A DNA stretch of 64,000 nt from Sphingopyxis sp. CCNWLW2 (lineage in GTDB: Bacteria > Pseudomonadota > Alphaproteobacteria > Sphingomonadales > Sphingomonadaceae), in NCBI RefSeq assembly GCF_037095755.1, contig NZ_JBAWKJ010000001.1:2173001-2237000 (forward strand), in the 5' to 3' direction. The position numbers and the translations under genes were made by a program. Of this stretch, positions 26,657 to 34,700 are shown in pieces. Under the pieces are notes generated by a model. That model had not been told where the DNA came from, made no database searches, and worked only from the letters and a program-made list of their open reading frames with translations. Positions within the stretch are counted from its first letter, which is position 1, and the number at the start of each line of letters is the position of its first letter.

Positions 26657-27127
26657 CTAAAGCAGCTCGAACACATCGTAGCGTACCGCGCCGCCGATGC
26701 TGGCGCCGAGCCCGACGGCGACGATGTCGTTGAGCCATAGATAGCGCTCGTCCCCGGTCTCGAACATCGGGGTGGTGCGGAAATAGACTTCGGCCTTTTC
26801 CTCCGGCGTCCGCGGGCCGCCGTTCCGCGCATGTTTGTGCGCGGCCGACAGCGGGCGCAGCACGCCGCGATAGGAGACATAGATCAAGGCGCCATCGTGC
26901 GTTTCCATCGTGATGCGCGCGTCGAGCCGCAGCGTGTCATTGTCGTCGATCGTCGCCCAGTCGCCGCCGCTCGGCATCACGCGGCCGTGCAGCCGCTCGC
27001 CCTCGACCTCGCCGCCGGTCAGCGCAGCGATCATCCGGCGCCCGAAATGCGCCTTGCCGATCATCTGCTGCGGCTCGGTGAAGCTGGCTCTGTACGAACA
27101 GAGGTAGCGGAAACGGGGTTCTTCCAT
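26657..27127 (-). CDS. DUF3237 domain protein
   Basis: A 156-residue protein covering essentially the whole DUF3237 domain: GRVMPSGGDWATIDD, then ARITMETHDGALIYVSYRGVLRP, and a C-terminal FRTTPMFETGDERYLWLNDIVAVG with the typical Trp-Leu-Asn. The function of the domain is unknown, although it is frequently found near aromatic or steroid degradation genes. It is followed upstream (on this strand) by a TonB receptor with 67 bases between. The start ATG at 27127 has GAGAGG upstream. Confidence 0.85.
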   Translation of the reverse strand: MEEPRFRYLCSYRASFTEPQQMIGKAHFGRRMIAALTGGEVEGERLHGRVMPSGGDWATIDDNDTLRLDARITMETHDGALIYVSYRGVLRPLSAAHKHARNGGPRTPEEKAEVYFRTTPMFETGDERYLWLNDIVAVGLGASIGGAVRYDVFELL

Positions 27128-27194
27128 CGGTCATCCTCTCACTAGTGCAGGGGAGCGGGCGCGGCGGCGAAAGGGGTGCCGCCGCGCCCGCGGG

Positions 27195-29381
27195 TCACAT
27201 CTTGAATGCGACCGTTACGCCGTAGGTGCGCGGCGGCGCGTAGGGCGTCAGGATCTGGCGAAAGGGTCCGAAATAGGTGACGTAAGTCGGCGTCAGCTCG
27301 TCGGTCAGATTCTTGCCCCACAGCGACAACTCCCAGCGATCGTCGGGACCCGAAAGCGAAAGGCGCGCATCCAGATTGTCGTGCGAAGGCCAGAGCTGCT
27401 GCGGGATGTTCGACGCCTCGAAAAACGCATCGTCGACCCAGCTGTAATCGACGCGCAGCTTTGCCGACAGGTCGCCGACCGGGGTTTCGAACTGGCCGCC
27501 GATGTTGAACTTGTTCTTCGGCGAGCGCGGCAGCTGGTTGCCGGTATAGTTCAGGCCCGGGATCGTATATTCGGTGAACTTCGCGTCGAGATACGCATAG
27601 CTGCCGTCAATCTGGAATCCCTCGAACGGCCGCGCCACCGCCTCGACCTCGATCCCCTTGATCCGCGCCTTCGCTGCGTTGCTGACGACGACGCAGCACA
27701 GCGGGACGAGCTGCGAGACCTGGAGGTCCGAATAGTCGGTGCGGAACGCCGCGACGTTGAGCCGCAGGCGCCGGTCGAGCCAGTCGGTCTTCGCCCCGAC
27801 CTCGTAACCCCAGGCGAATTCGGGGTCATAGGGGGTCGAAGCCCCCGCCGCGGTGCCCGACAGTCCCTGAAAGCCGCCGCTCTTGTAGCCGCGCGCGACC
27901 GAGGCATAGAGCAGCACGTCATCGGTCGCCTTCCAGTTGAGCGCGAAGCGCGGCGTGAAGGCCTTCCAGTTCTTTTTGCCGGTCACGTCATAGCCGGCGA
28001 GCGAGCCCAGCGGCGGCGGCAGGCCGGGGCCGCTGTCGGCCTTGAAGCCCGCGAAACGGCCGCTCTTGCGTTCCCATGTCATGCGCGCGCCGACCGTTGC
28101 GGTCAGCGACGGGACGATCTCGAAATCGACCTGCCCGAAGACCGCGACGCTGCGCGCGTTGACCGACTGCGGATAAATGCCGATCCCCGAATTGGCGGGG
28201 CTCGGGAAATCCTGGATCTGCCCTTCGACGCGATCGTTATTCTCCTTCAGGAAATAGACGCCCGTCTGGCCCTTCAGGCGCCCGCCCCATGCGTCGAAGG
28301 ACAGGCGCAGCTCCTGGCTGAACTGGCTGTTGTCTTCTTCGCCGAAACTCGTCGATTCGATCTGCGCCGGCGGGTTGACCGGGTTGCTGAAGAAGGGGGT
28401 GACGAAATTGAACTTCACCTTGCGCAGCGCGGTGAGCGAGGTCAGCGTCCCGAACGGCAGGTCGAGGTTGGCCTCGGCCGAATAGGTCTGGATCGTCCGT
28501 TTGACCTCGCCGTCGATATAGGCGTTCACGACGCGTGGATCGGGGTTGATGCCGACGCAGTGGATGCCGCCCTGAAAGCTGGTGTCGCAATTATTGTGGC
28601 GCGGATTGCCCTTCTGGTCCTGATGCGAAATGTCGGCGCGCAGGATGATGTCGAGCGTGTCGGTGGGCACGAAACGCAGCGCGACGCGGCCCGTCGTCAG
28701 GTTGAGGTCGTTGACGTCATTGCCCGTTGTCTCATTATATTCGAAGCCGTCGCGCTGCTTGTGCGACAGCCCCGCTGACAGATACACCTTGTCGGTCAGC
28801 GCCATATTGCCGCGCGCGATCACCCCGACACGGTCGTAATTGCCGTAGGTGCCCTCGAAAAAGAAGCTCGTCTCGTCGGTCGGCTTGCGGCTGATGAACT
28901 GGACGAGGCCGCCGATCGCATTCTTGCCGAACAAGGTGCCCTGCGGTCCGCGCAGCACCTCGACGCGCTCGAGGTCGAGCGCGTCGAGGTCGGGGGTGCC
29001 GCCGCGCCCGGCATAGACGCCGTCGATGAAGACGACGACCGACGGGTCGCCGCCGGCGTTCTGACTGATGCCCGGCGCGCTGCCGATACCGCGCATCGCG
29101 AAGTTGGTGTTGATCGGGTCGACCGCGCTGACCGCAAGGCCCGGGGTGCGGATCGCGATGTCCTGCACCGTTTCGATGCTGTTGTCGCGAAGCTGCTCGG
29201 CGCTGAAGGCGGTGACCGAGACGGGGACGTCCTGCAGCCGCTGTTCCTGCCGCTGCGCGGTGACGATGATGTCGCCGCTCGTGTCGTCGGCGGCCTCCTG
29301 CGCCGCGGCGGCTGCGGGCAGCGCGGCGATCGCCGCGCCGGCCAAGAAGAGGATGGACTGCTTCCTTCCGAAATTTGTCAT
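27195..29381 (-). CDS. TonB-dependent receptor of the catabolic island
   Basis: A 728-residue outer-membrane receptor with a signal peptide ending AAAAAQE (about residue 28), a plug starting GDIIVTAQRQEQRLQDVPVS and a barrel ending VTVAFKM. The plug and barrel (for example VYAGRGGTPDLDALDLERVEVLRGPQGTL) match the group of receptors common in sphingomonad catabolic clusters. It lies divergently from the MFS carrier at 29528, and the 20-base palindrome at 29444-29463 lies in the shared promoter region. Probably imports the substrate of the monooxygenase/sulfatase pathway. Confidence 0.9.
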   Translation of the reverse strand: MTNFGRKQSILFLAGAAIAALPAAAAAQEAADDTSGDIIVTAQRQEQRLQDVPVSVTAFSAEQLRDNSIETVQDIAIRTPGLAVSAVDPINTNFAMRGIGSAPGISQNAGGDPSVVVFIDGVYAGRGGTPDLDALDLERVEVLRGPQGTLFGKNAIGGLVQFISRKPTDETSFFFEGTYGNYDRVGVIARGNMALTDKVYLSAGLSHKQRDGFEYNETTGNDVNDLNLTTGRVALRFVPTDTLDIILRADISHQDQKGNPRHNNCDTSFQGGIHCVGINPDPRVVNAYIDGEVKRTIQTYSAEANLDLPFGTLTSLTALRKVKFNFVTPFFSNPVNPPAQIESTSFGEEDNSQFSQELRLSFDAWGGRLKGQTGVYFLKENNDRVEGQIQDFPSPANSGIGIYPQSVNARSVAVFGQVDFEIVPSLTATVGARMTWERKSGRFAGFKADSGPGLPPPLGSLAGYDVTGKKNWKAFTPRFALNWKATDDVLLYASVARGYKSGGFQGLSGTAAGASTPYDPEFAWGYEVGAKTDWLDRRLRLNVAAFRTDYSDLQVSQLVPLCCVVVSNAAKARIKGIEVEAVARPFEGFQIDGSYAYLDAKFTEYTIPGLNYTGNQLPRSPKNKFNIGGQFETPVGDLSAKLRVDYSWVDDAFFEASNIPQQLWPSHDNLDARLSLSGPDDRWELSLWGKNLTDELTPTYVTYFGPFRQILTPYAPPRTYGVTVAFKM

Positions 29382-29443
29382 ATCGCGTCTCCCAACACGT
29401 TGTTTTTTCGTGCGTCCCGATCATGCTTGACTCGGTCGCCAAT

Positions 29444-29463
29444 TTACTTAGTTTGCTAAGTAA
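29444..29463. promoter_or_regulatory. Palindromic operator TTACTTAG-N4-CTAAGTAA in a divergent promoter
   Basis: A perfect eight-base inverted repeat with a four-base spacer between the divergent TonB receptor (minus) and MFS carrier (plus). The inner core CTTAG-N4-CTAAG recurs at 32890-32903 in front of the sulfatase gene. A nearby MarR regulator is encoded at 30999, so this is a likely binding site. The site is 64 bases before the MFS start codon and 63 before the receptor start. Confidence 0.7.
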
Positions 29464-29527
29464 CTGTTTCTATATAACAGGCCGGCTTGCGGTGCAAGAG
29501 CGAGCGGCGATCGGGAGGACAGGATCG

Positions 29528-30904
29528 ATGGCGACGGAGATCGCGACAGGCGCGCCGCAAGGCGAACTGGGCGGGGAAGCGGGTGCAGAGCCGGGCTGGC
29601 CGCGCCCCGCCTATAGCTGGTACGTCGTCGGCGTTCTGCTGCTCGCCTATACGCTGTCCTTCGTCGACCGGATGATTCTCAGCCTGCTCGTCGCGCCGAT
29701 CCGCGCTGCGCTGAACATTTCGGATACCGAGGTCAGCCTGCTTATCGGGCTCGCCTTCGCGCTCTTCTACACCGTGCTAGGCCTTCCGATCGCGTGGATC
29801 GCCGATCGCTGGAACCGCCGGAACCTGATTGTGTCGGGCGTGGCGCTGTGGAGCGTGATGACCGCAGCGTGCGGCTTCGCCGGAAGCTATGCGACACTGT
29901 TTCTTACGCGCATGGGAGTGGGGGTGGGCGAAGCGGCGCTGTCGCCCGCCGCCTATTCGATGCTCAGCGACATGTTTCCGCGCAACAAGCTTGCACGCGC
30001 GATGGCGGTCTATTCGATCGGGGTGCCGCTCGGATCGGGCGTCGCGATGATCCTCGGGTCTTTTGTCGTGCAGGCTGTGCTTGCCGCGCCGATGGTCGAC
30101 CTGCCGCTGATCGGTCCGGTCGACGCCTGGCGTACGATCTTCCTGTGGGTCGCAGCGCCGGGGCTGCTCGTCTGCCTGTTGCTGCTGACCGTGCGCGAAC
30201 CGCTGCGGCATGGCCTCCAGCGGACCGCCGCACCCGACGATATGGCCTCGGCGCCCGGCTTTCTGGCGCATCTTGCCGGACAGCGCGCCGCGCTGGGGGC
30301 GTTGTTCGCGGGCATGTCGCTGATCGGACTCGTCATGTACGGCGTGATCGCATGGGTGCCGACCTTCTTTGCGCGCACCTATGGCATGGATGTATCGCAG
30401 GCCGGGCTGTGGTTCGGGCTGATCATGGCGACCGGGGGTGCGGCGGGGCTGGTGATGGGCGGGACGCTCGCCGACCGGATGTTCGCAAAGGGCGTTCCCG
30501 ACGCGCATCTGCGCGTGATGCGGCTGTCGATCCTGCTTGGTGGGCCGCCCTTGCTCGCGGCGGCGCTGATGCCGGATGCGACGCTCGCCTTCGTGATGCT
30601 CGCGCTCGCCTTTCCGATGCTGACGATGCACGGCGTCGGAACGGTCGCGTTGCAGTTCATCACGCCGAACGAATATCGTGCGCGTGTCACGGCGCTCTAT
30701 TTCTTTGTCGTCAACCTGACCGGGCTCGGTTTCGGTCCGATGCTGATGGCATTGCTCACCGATCATCTGTTCGGTGACGACGGGGCGCTGCGCTATTCGA
30801 TCGCCTTGGTGACGGGTATCGCGTTGCCGCTCGCGGCGATCATCCTCACCGCGGGCTTTTCGGCTTTCGCCCGCGATCTCGCCAAAATGACGGACGCCGG
30901 TTGA
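29528..30904 (+). CDS. MFS transporter (spinster-like), aromatic or organic acid type
   Basis: A 458-residue carrier with twelve predicted helices. Motif A-like sequence GLPIAWIADRWNRRNLIVSG lies between helices 2 and 3, and GVGVGEAALSPAAYSMLSDMFP follows. This pattern is typical of spinster-type carriers often linked to aromatic or sterol catabolism. The start at 29528 is supported by GGGAGG upstream; the open frame to 29375 runs into the promoter and the operator. It is the first plus-strand gene of the island and precedes the MarR gene by 94 bases. Confidence 0.85.
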   Translation: MATEIATGAPQGELGGEAGAEPGWPRPAYSWYVVGVLLLAYTLSFVDRMILSLLVAPIRAALNISDTEVSLLIGLAFALFYTVLGLPIAWIADRWNRRNLIVSGVALWSVMTAACGFAGSYATLFLTRMGVGVGEAALSPAAYSMLSDMFPRNKLARAMAVYSIGVPLGSGVAMILGSFVVQAVLAAPMVDLPLIGPVDAWRTIFLWVAAPGLLVCLLLLTVREPLRHGLQRTAAPDDMASAPGFLAHLAGQRAALGALFAGMSLIGLVMYGVIAWVPTFFARTYGMDVSQAGLWFGLIMATGGAAGLVMGGTLADRMFAKGVPDAHLRVMRLSILLGGPPLLAAALMPDATLAFVMLALAFPMLTMHGVGTVALQFITPNEYRARVTALYFFVVNLTGLGFGPMLMALLTDHLFGDDGALRYSIALVTGIALPLAAIILTAGFSAFARDLAKMTDAG

Positions 30905-30998
30905 CCGTAACCGGACCGGGCTCCATGCCGCTGCGGATTGCCCGGAGATCGTCGCGGACATTATGACGGGCCCGCACCGCGGCCAAAGGAGGACGACG

Positions 30999-31481
30999 AT
31001 GGATAGCCCGTTCCTGATGATGAATCTGCTGAGCGCCGTCTACTGGTTCGACGAAGCGCTGCAGGCCGCGCTCAAGGAAGCTGGAATTCCCAACGTCAGC
31101 CGCGCCCAGTCGATGCTGATCGCCAATATCGCGGCGGGTGAGCATCGCGCGACGCGCATCGCCCGCAATCTCGGCGTCACGCGGCAGGCGATCAGCCTGA
31201 TGCTCAGCGAGCTCGAGGCGCGCGGGATCGTCGAACTCGTCCCCGACCCCGGCGACCGGCGCGCGCGGATCGTCCGTTTCGCCGAACAGGCGAACGACAC
31301 GCGCCGGGCGGCCGCAAAGGCGCTGCATTATCTGGAATTGAAGCTCGTCGAGCGGATCGGCCTTCCGGCCTACCACGGGCTGCGCGACGCGATGCGGATG
31401 GATTGGGGCGATCCGCCGCGCGTGCCGCCCGAAGCGCTGGAAGAGCCCGAGGGGTCGGCCGGACGGGCTTTGCCAATTTAG
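30999..31481 (+). CDS. MarR family transcriptional regulator of the catabolic island
   Basis: A 160-residue winged-helix protein. The recognition region is ATRIARNLGVTRQAISLMLSEL, followed by the wing DPGDRRARIV, which contains the DxRxxR signature of MarR. The start at 30999 (MDSPFLMMN) is set by AAAGGAGG seven bases upstream; upstream in-frame codons would add only 12 residues. It sits between the MFS carrier and the monooxygenase. The CTTAG-N4-CTAAG sites at neighbouring promoters are the natural candidates for its operators. Confidence 0.85.
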   Translation: MDSPFLMMNLLSAVYWFDEALQAALKEAGIPNVSRAQSMLIANIAAGEHRATRIARNLGVTRQAISLMLSELEARGIVELVPDPGDRRARIVRFAEQANDTRRAAAKALHYLELKLVERIGLPAYHGLRDAMRMDWGDPPRVPPEALEEPEGSAGRALPI

Positions 31482-31519
31482 TTAAGTTTCTTGACATTAT
31501 TTCTGCCCGGCCTATGGTG
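31481..31519 (+). promoter_or_regulatory. Putative promoter of the monooxygenase gene
   Basis: TTGACA (31492-31497), a 16-base spacer and TATGGT (31514-31519) lie just after the MarR stop and 42 bases before the monooxygenase start. The preceding AATTTAGTTAAGTTTCTTGA matches the operator region at 29441 at 13 of 20 positions, so a degenerate operator may overlap the -35. The spacer resembles that of the sulfatase promoter at 32862 (ATTTCTGCC against ATTTTTCGCC). Confidence 0.6.
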
Positions 31520-31560
31520 GCCGCAACAGCCGATTCAACGGCTCGCCGGGAGAGAATGTC

Positions 31561-32835
31561 ATGAATATCGCCGTTCAGACGTGCAGGGCAGACGAGGAGC
31601 CTTTCGCCGATCGCCGGATTCCGAAAGGCGGCGACTGGCTGTCGCGCGCGGAACTCGTGGCGCTGACGCCCGAGGAACTGGTGCGCCGCACGACCGCGCT
31701 CAAGCCGCTCGTCGCCGCGCACGCACTCGAATGCGAACGGCTGCGCCGCCCGGTCGATGCCGTGTGGGACGCGATCCGCAAGACCGGCGTCTTCTATCAT
31801 TTCGTTCCCAAGCGCTATGGCGGGCTGGAATTCGATATCGACAGTTTCATCGACGCGATGCTGCCGATCGCCGAGGGCTGCGGTTCGACCGGCTGGGTCA
31901 CCGCTTTCTGCGTCGAGCATAACTGGATGCTCGCGCAATTCCCCGAAAAGCTGCAGGACGAGACCTTCGGCGGCGACTTTCCCTATGTCATCGCACCCGG
32001 CGCCACCAACCCGCCGGGCGTCGCCCAGCCGGCCGACGGCGGCTATCGCCTGACGGGCCGGTGGAAATGGGGCACGGGCGTCATGCATGCCGACTGGGTG
32101 ATGGTGACCGGCATGATTCCCGGCGAAAACCCGCCGCGCCAGCTTTTCCTGGCGTTGCCGGCGGACCAGGTCGAGGTGCTCGACACCTGGCATGTCGACG
32201 GGATGATCGGCACGGGCAGCAACGACATTCGCTGCGCCGACATTTTCGTCCCCGAACATCGCGTGATGGACATGGGCGAAATGCGCATGGGCTGCGCGCC
32301 CGGCGCAAAGATCCACGCGCACAATCCGGTTTACCGAATGCCGATGACGCCTTTCCTTGCGATCACGGCGGCGATCGGCGCGGTCGGCGTCGCCCGGTCG
32401 GCGGTCGATCATTTTCGCGAACGCATCGGGGTTCGCACCATGCTCGGCACCACGGTCAAGCAGAACGAAAAGGCCTCGGCACATATGCGGCTCGGCGAAG
32501 CTGCGGCGAAGACGCAGACCGCCGAGATGATCCTGCGCGAGGTCGGGCGGCGCAATGTCGCACTGACCGAAGCGGCCGGAGACGGGCTGGTGAGCAACGA
32601 GGACCGCATCGCGCTCCGCGCACAGGTCGCGCTCGCGATGGACCTGTGCCGCGACGCGATCCGGCTGCTGGTCGAAGGCGCGGGGTCGAGCGCGCATATG
32701 ACGAGCAGCCCGCTCCAGCGCGCGCTGCGCGACGTCAATGTGATGGCGAGCCACGTCGTCTATGATTTCGATGGCGCGACCGAACTGCTCGGACGGTCGC
32801 TGATCGGCTTGCCGCCCAACACCCCGGTCTTTTGA
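31561..32835 (+). CDS. Flavin-dependent monooxygenase of the acyl-CoA dehydrogenase fold (HsaA/DszC-like, oxygenase component)
   Basis: A 424-residue protein with the three-domain acyl-CoA dehydrogenase fold. The middle domain contains GRWKWGTGVMHADWVMV and TWHVDGMIGTGSNDIRC, and the C-terminal domain ends YDFDGATELLGRSLIGLPPNTPVF. These are features of group D monooxygenases that use reduced flavin from a separate reductase, not of true acyl-CoA dehydrogenases. The catalytic Glu of acyl-CoA dehydrogenases was not recognised. The FMN reductase at 36960 could be its partner. The substrate is probably an aromatic or polycyclic compound, inferred from family. It has its own promoter-like sequence at 31492. 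Confidence 0.8.
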   Translation: MNIAVQTCRADEEPFADRRIPKGGDWLSRAELVALTPEELVRRTTALKPLVAAHALECERLRRPVDAVWDAIRKTGVFYHFVPKRYGGLEFDIDSFIDAMLPIAEGCGSTGWVTAFCVEHNWMLAQFPEKLQDETFGGDFPYVIAPGATNPPGVAQPADGGYRLTGRWKWGTGVMHADWVMVTGMIPGENPPRQLFLALPADQVEVLDTWHVDGMIGTGSNDIRCADIFVPEHRVMDMGEMRMGCAPGAKIHAHNPVYRMPMTPFLAITAAIGAVGVARSAVDHFRERIGVRTMLGTTVKQNEKASAHMRLGEAAAKTQTAEMILREVGRRNVALTEAAGDGLVSNEDRIALRAQVALAMDLCRDAIRLLVEGAGSSAHMTSSPLQRALRDVNVMASHVVYDFDGATELLGRSLIGLPPNTPVF

Positions 32836-32861
32836 GATTGACAAAATTTTACGCAAGCAAC

Positions 32862-32904
32862 TTGACAATAATTTTTCGCCTGCCATGATCTTAGCATACT
32901 AAGA
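32862..32904 (+). promoter_or_regulatory. Sulfatase promoter with CTTAG-N4-CTAAG operator
   Basis: TTGACA (32862-32867) is followed 17 bases later by ATGATC as a possible -10, then immediately by TCTTAG-N4-CTAAGA (32889-32904). A regulator bound there would sit on the start of transcription. The palindrome core is identical to that at 29444-29463. The sulfatase ATG is 34 bases further on, preceded by GGGAGG. Confidence 0.65.
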
Positions 32905-32937
32905 AACTTCGGCACGACCGGCTTTGGGAGGTGCGGG

Positions 32938-34677
32938 ATGCGCGATACGGGAGAGATCGACCGGCGGACATTGCTCGCCGGGGGCGCTGCGGCCCTGGCG
33001 GCGGTGCAGGGCGCGAGCGCGAAGGGGGCTGCCGCCGCCGAACGCGCCGCGCCGGTGCGGGCGGACCAGAAGCGGCGCGGCGGCCGCCCGAACATCCTTT
33101 TGGTGGTCAACGACCAGGAACGGGCGCTCGCCGACATTCCCGCCGCGCTGCCGCTGCCCGCGCACGACTGGTTGCGCGAACGCGGCATTCTCTTCGATCG
33201 CTTCCATGTGAACACGACGCCGTGCGGCCCGTCGCGCTCGAACATCTACACCGGGCTGCACACGCAGCACAGCGGCGTCTATGCCAATCCCAACTCGCCG
33301 CCGCATCCCCAGCTCAGCCCGAAGATTCCGACGATCGGGACGATGCTGCGCCGCGCCGGTTACCGCACGACCTACAAGGGCAAATGGCATCTTTCGAACA
33401 TCAACGAGGGGCTGAACCTGCGCGGCGTCGCCGGCGGAATTTTCCCCAACACGCGCGATATTCTCGAGCCCTTCGGTTTTTCGGGCTATAATTTCAACGG
33501 CGAGCGCGAGGGACTTTCGTGGGAAGGATTCATGAGCGACGGGGTGACCGCCGCCGAAGCCGCCGGCCAGCTTCGCGCCTTTGCCGACGACGACGATGCG
33601 GCGCCGTGGTTCATGGCGGTCAATTTCGTCAATCCGCACGACATCATGTTCTATGACCCGAGCGGCGAGGGCGAGGCGACGCGCGCGCGGCCGAACCTCG
33701 TCGCGCCGCTGCTCGCCGCGCCGGGCGACCCTGTCTATGGCCGCGACTGGAAATTCCCGCTGCCGCGCAGCTTTCATGCCGACGACCTGTCGCGCAAGCC
33801 GCGCGCCCACGCCGCGATCAACGCCAGCTCGGGCGCCTTCTACGGCCGGATGCGGCACGAGGACGAGGCGGTCTGGCGCCGCAACCAGAATTATTATTTC
33901 AACTGCATCCGCGACGTCGACCGGCACATGCAGACGGTGTTCGACGCGCTTGTCGCTTCGGGGCAATTCGACAACACGATCATCCTCTTCACCTCCGACC
34001 ATGGCGAACGCGCCGGCGCACACGGGATGCGGCAGAAGGGCGGGACGATCTACAAGGAGGATGTCGGCGTGCCGCTGATCGTCGTCCACCCCGACCTTCC
34101 GGGCGGGCGCACGACCCATGCGCTCGGCAGCGCGGTCGACCTCGTCCCGACGATGCTGGCGCTCGCCGGGGTCGATGAAGCGGCGGCGCGCGAAATGCAG
34201 CCGAAGCTGGCGGGCCATGACCTGTCGGCGGCGATCGCTTCGTCCGCCGCGCGGACGCGCCGCGACGACGCCGGAATCCTCTTCAACTATGCCGTGCGCT
34301 ACGGGTGGAACGCCCCCGATGTGCCAAAAGGCGCTGCCGAGACGAAGCCGCTGCCCGAAAACGACCTGATGCTTCGCCGCCTGCACCGCGGCGTCCACGA
34401 CGGCCGTTACAAGTTCGCGCGCTATTTCGCGCCTTCGCAGCATCATATCCCGAAGCGCTGGGACGACCTCGTCGCGCATAACGACCTCGAACTCTATGAC
34501 ACGGCGGCCGACCCCGACGAGATCGACAATCTCGCCTGGCGACCGGACGCTCACAAATCGCTGATCGAACGCCTGAACGCCCGGACCAACACGCTGATCG
34601 AAGCCGAGGTTGGTGAGGACAAGGGTGCCGAATATCCGGGTCCGGCCACACAATATGAGACGCTGAAACTCGCCTGA
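32938..34677 (+). CDS. Tat-exported type I sulfatase
   Basis: A 579-residue hydrolase. The N-terminus (MRDTGEIDRRTLLAGGAAAL) has a twin-arginine signal. The formylglycine motif CGPSR starts at Cys96, whose conversion would need a sulfatase-modifying enzyme, and Arg100 completes the C-x-P-S-R pattern. Metal-ligand regions are NILLVVNDQ (Asp59), with ND-Q as in choline-sulfatase/phosphonate hydrolase relatives, and FTSDHGE (near 352). It should cleave a sulfate ester in the periplasm, releasing sulfate. It has a promoter and operator of its own, and lies between the monooxygenase and a TonB receptor. The exact ester (aryl, alkyl or sugar) is not known. Confidence 0.9.
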   Translation: MRDTGEIDRRTLLAGGAAALAAVQGASAKGAAAAERAAPVRADQKRRGGRPNILLVVNDQERALADIPAALPLPAHDWLRERGILFDRFHVNTTPCGPSRSNIYTGLHTQHSGVYANPNSPPHPQLSPKIPTIGTMLRRAGYRTTYKGKWHLSNINEGLNLRGVAGGIFPNTRDILEPFGFSGYNFNGEREGLSWEGFMSDGVTAAEAAGQLRAFADDDDAAPWFMAVNFVNPHDIMFYDPSGEGEATRARPNLVAPLLAAPGDPVYGRDWKFPLPRSFHADDLSRKPRAHAAINASSGAFYGRMRHEDEAVWRRNQNYYFNCIRDVDRHMQTVFDALVASGQFDNTIILFTSDHGERAGAHGMRQKGGTIYKEDVGVPLIVVHPDLPGGRTTHALGSAVDLVPTMLALAGVDEAAAREMQPKLAGHDLSAAIASSAARTRRDDAGILFNYAVRYGWNAPDVPKGAAETKPLPENDLMLRRLHRGVHDGRYKFARYFAPSQHHIPKRWDDLVAHNDLELYDTAADPDEIDNLAWRPDAHKSLIERLNARTNTLIEAEVGEDKGAEYPGPATQYETLKLA

Positions 34678-34700
34678 CCTGTCACCTTGGGAGAGGGACT

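Noticed and set aside
31204..32886. A 560-residue minus-strand open frame opposite the monooxygenase
   Set aside because: Antisense shadow; composition dominated by Arg and Ala, and it would cross two promoters.
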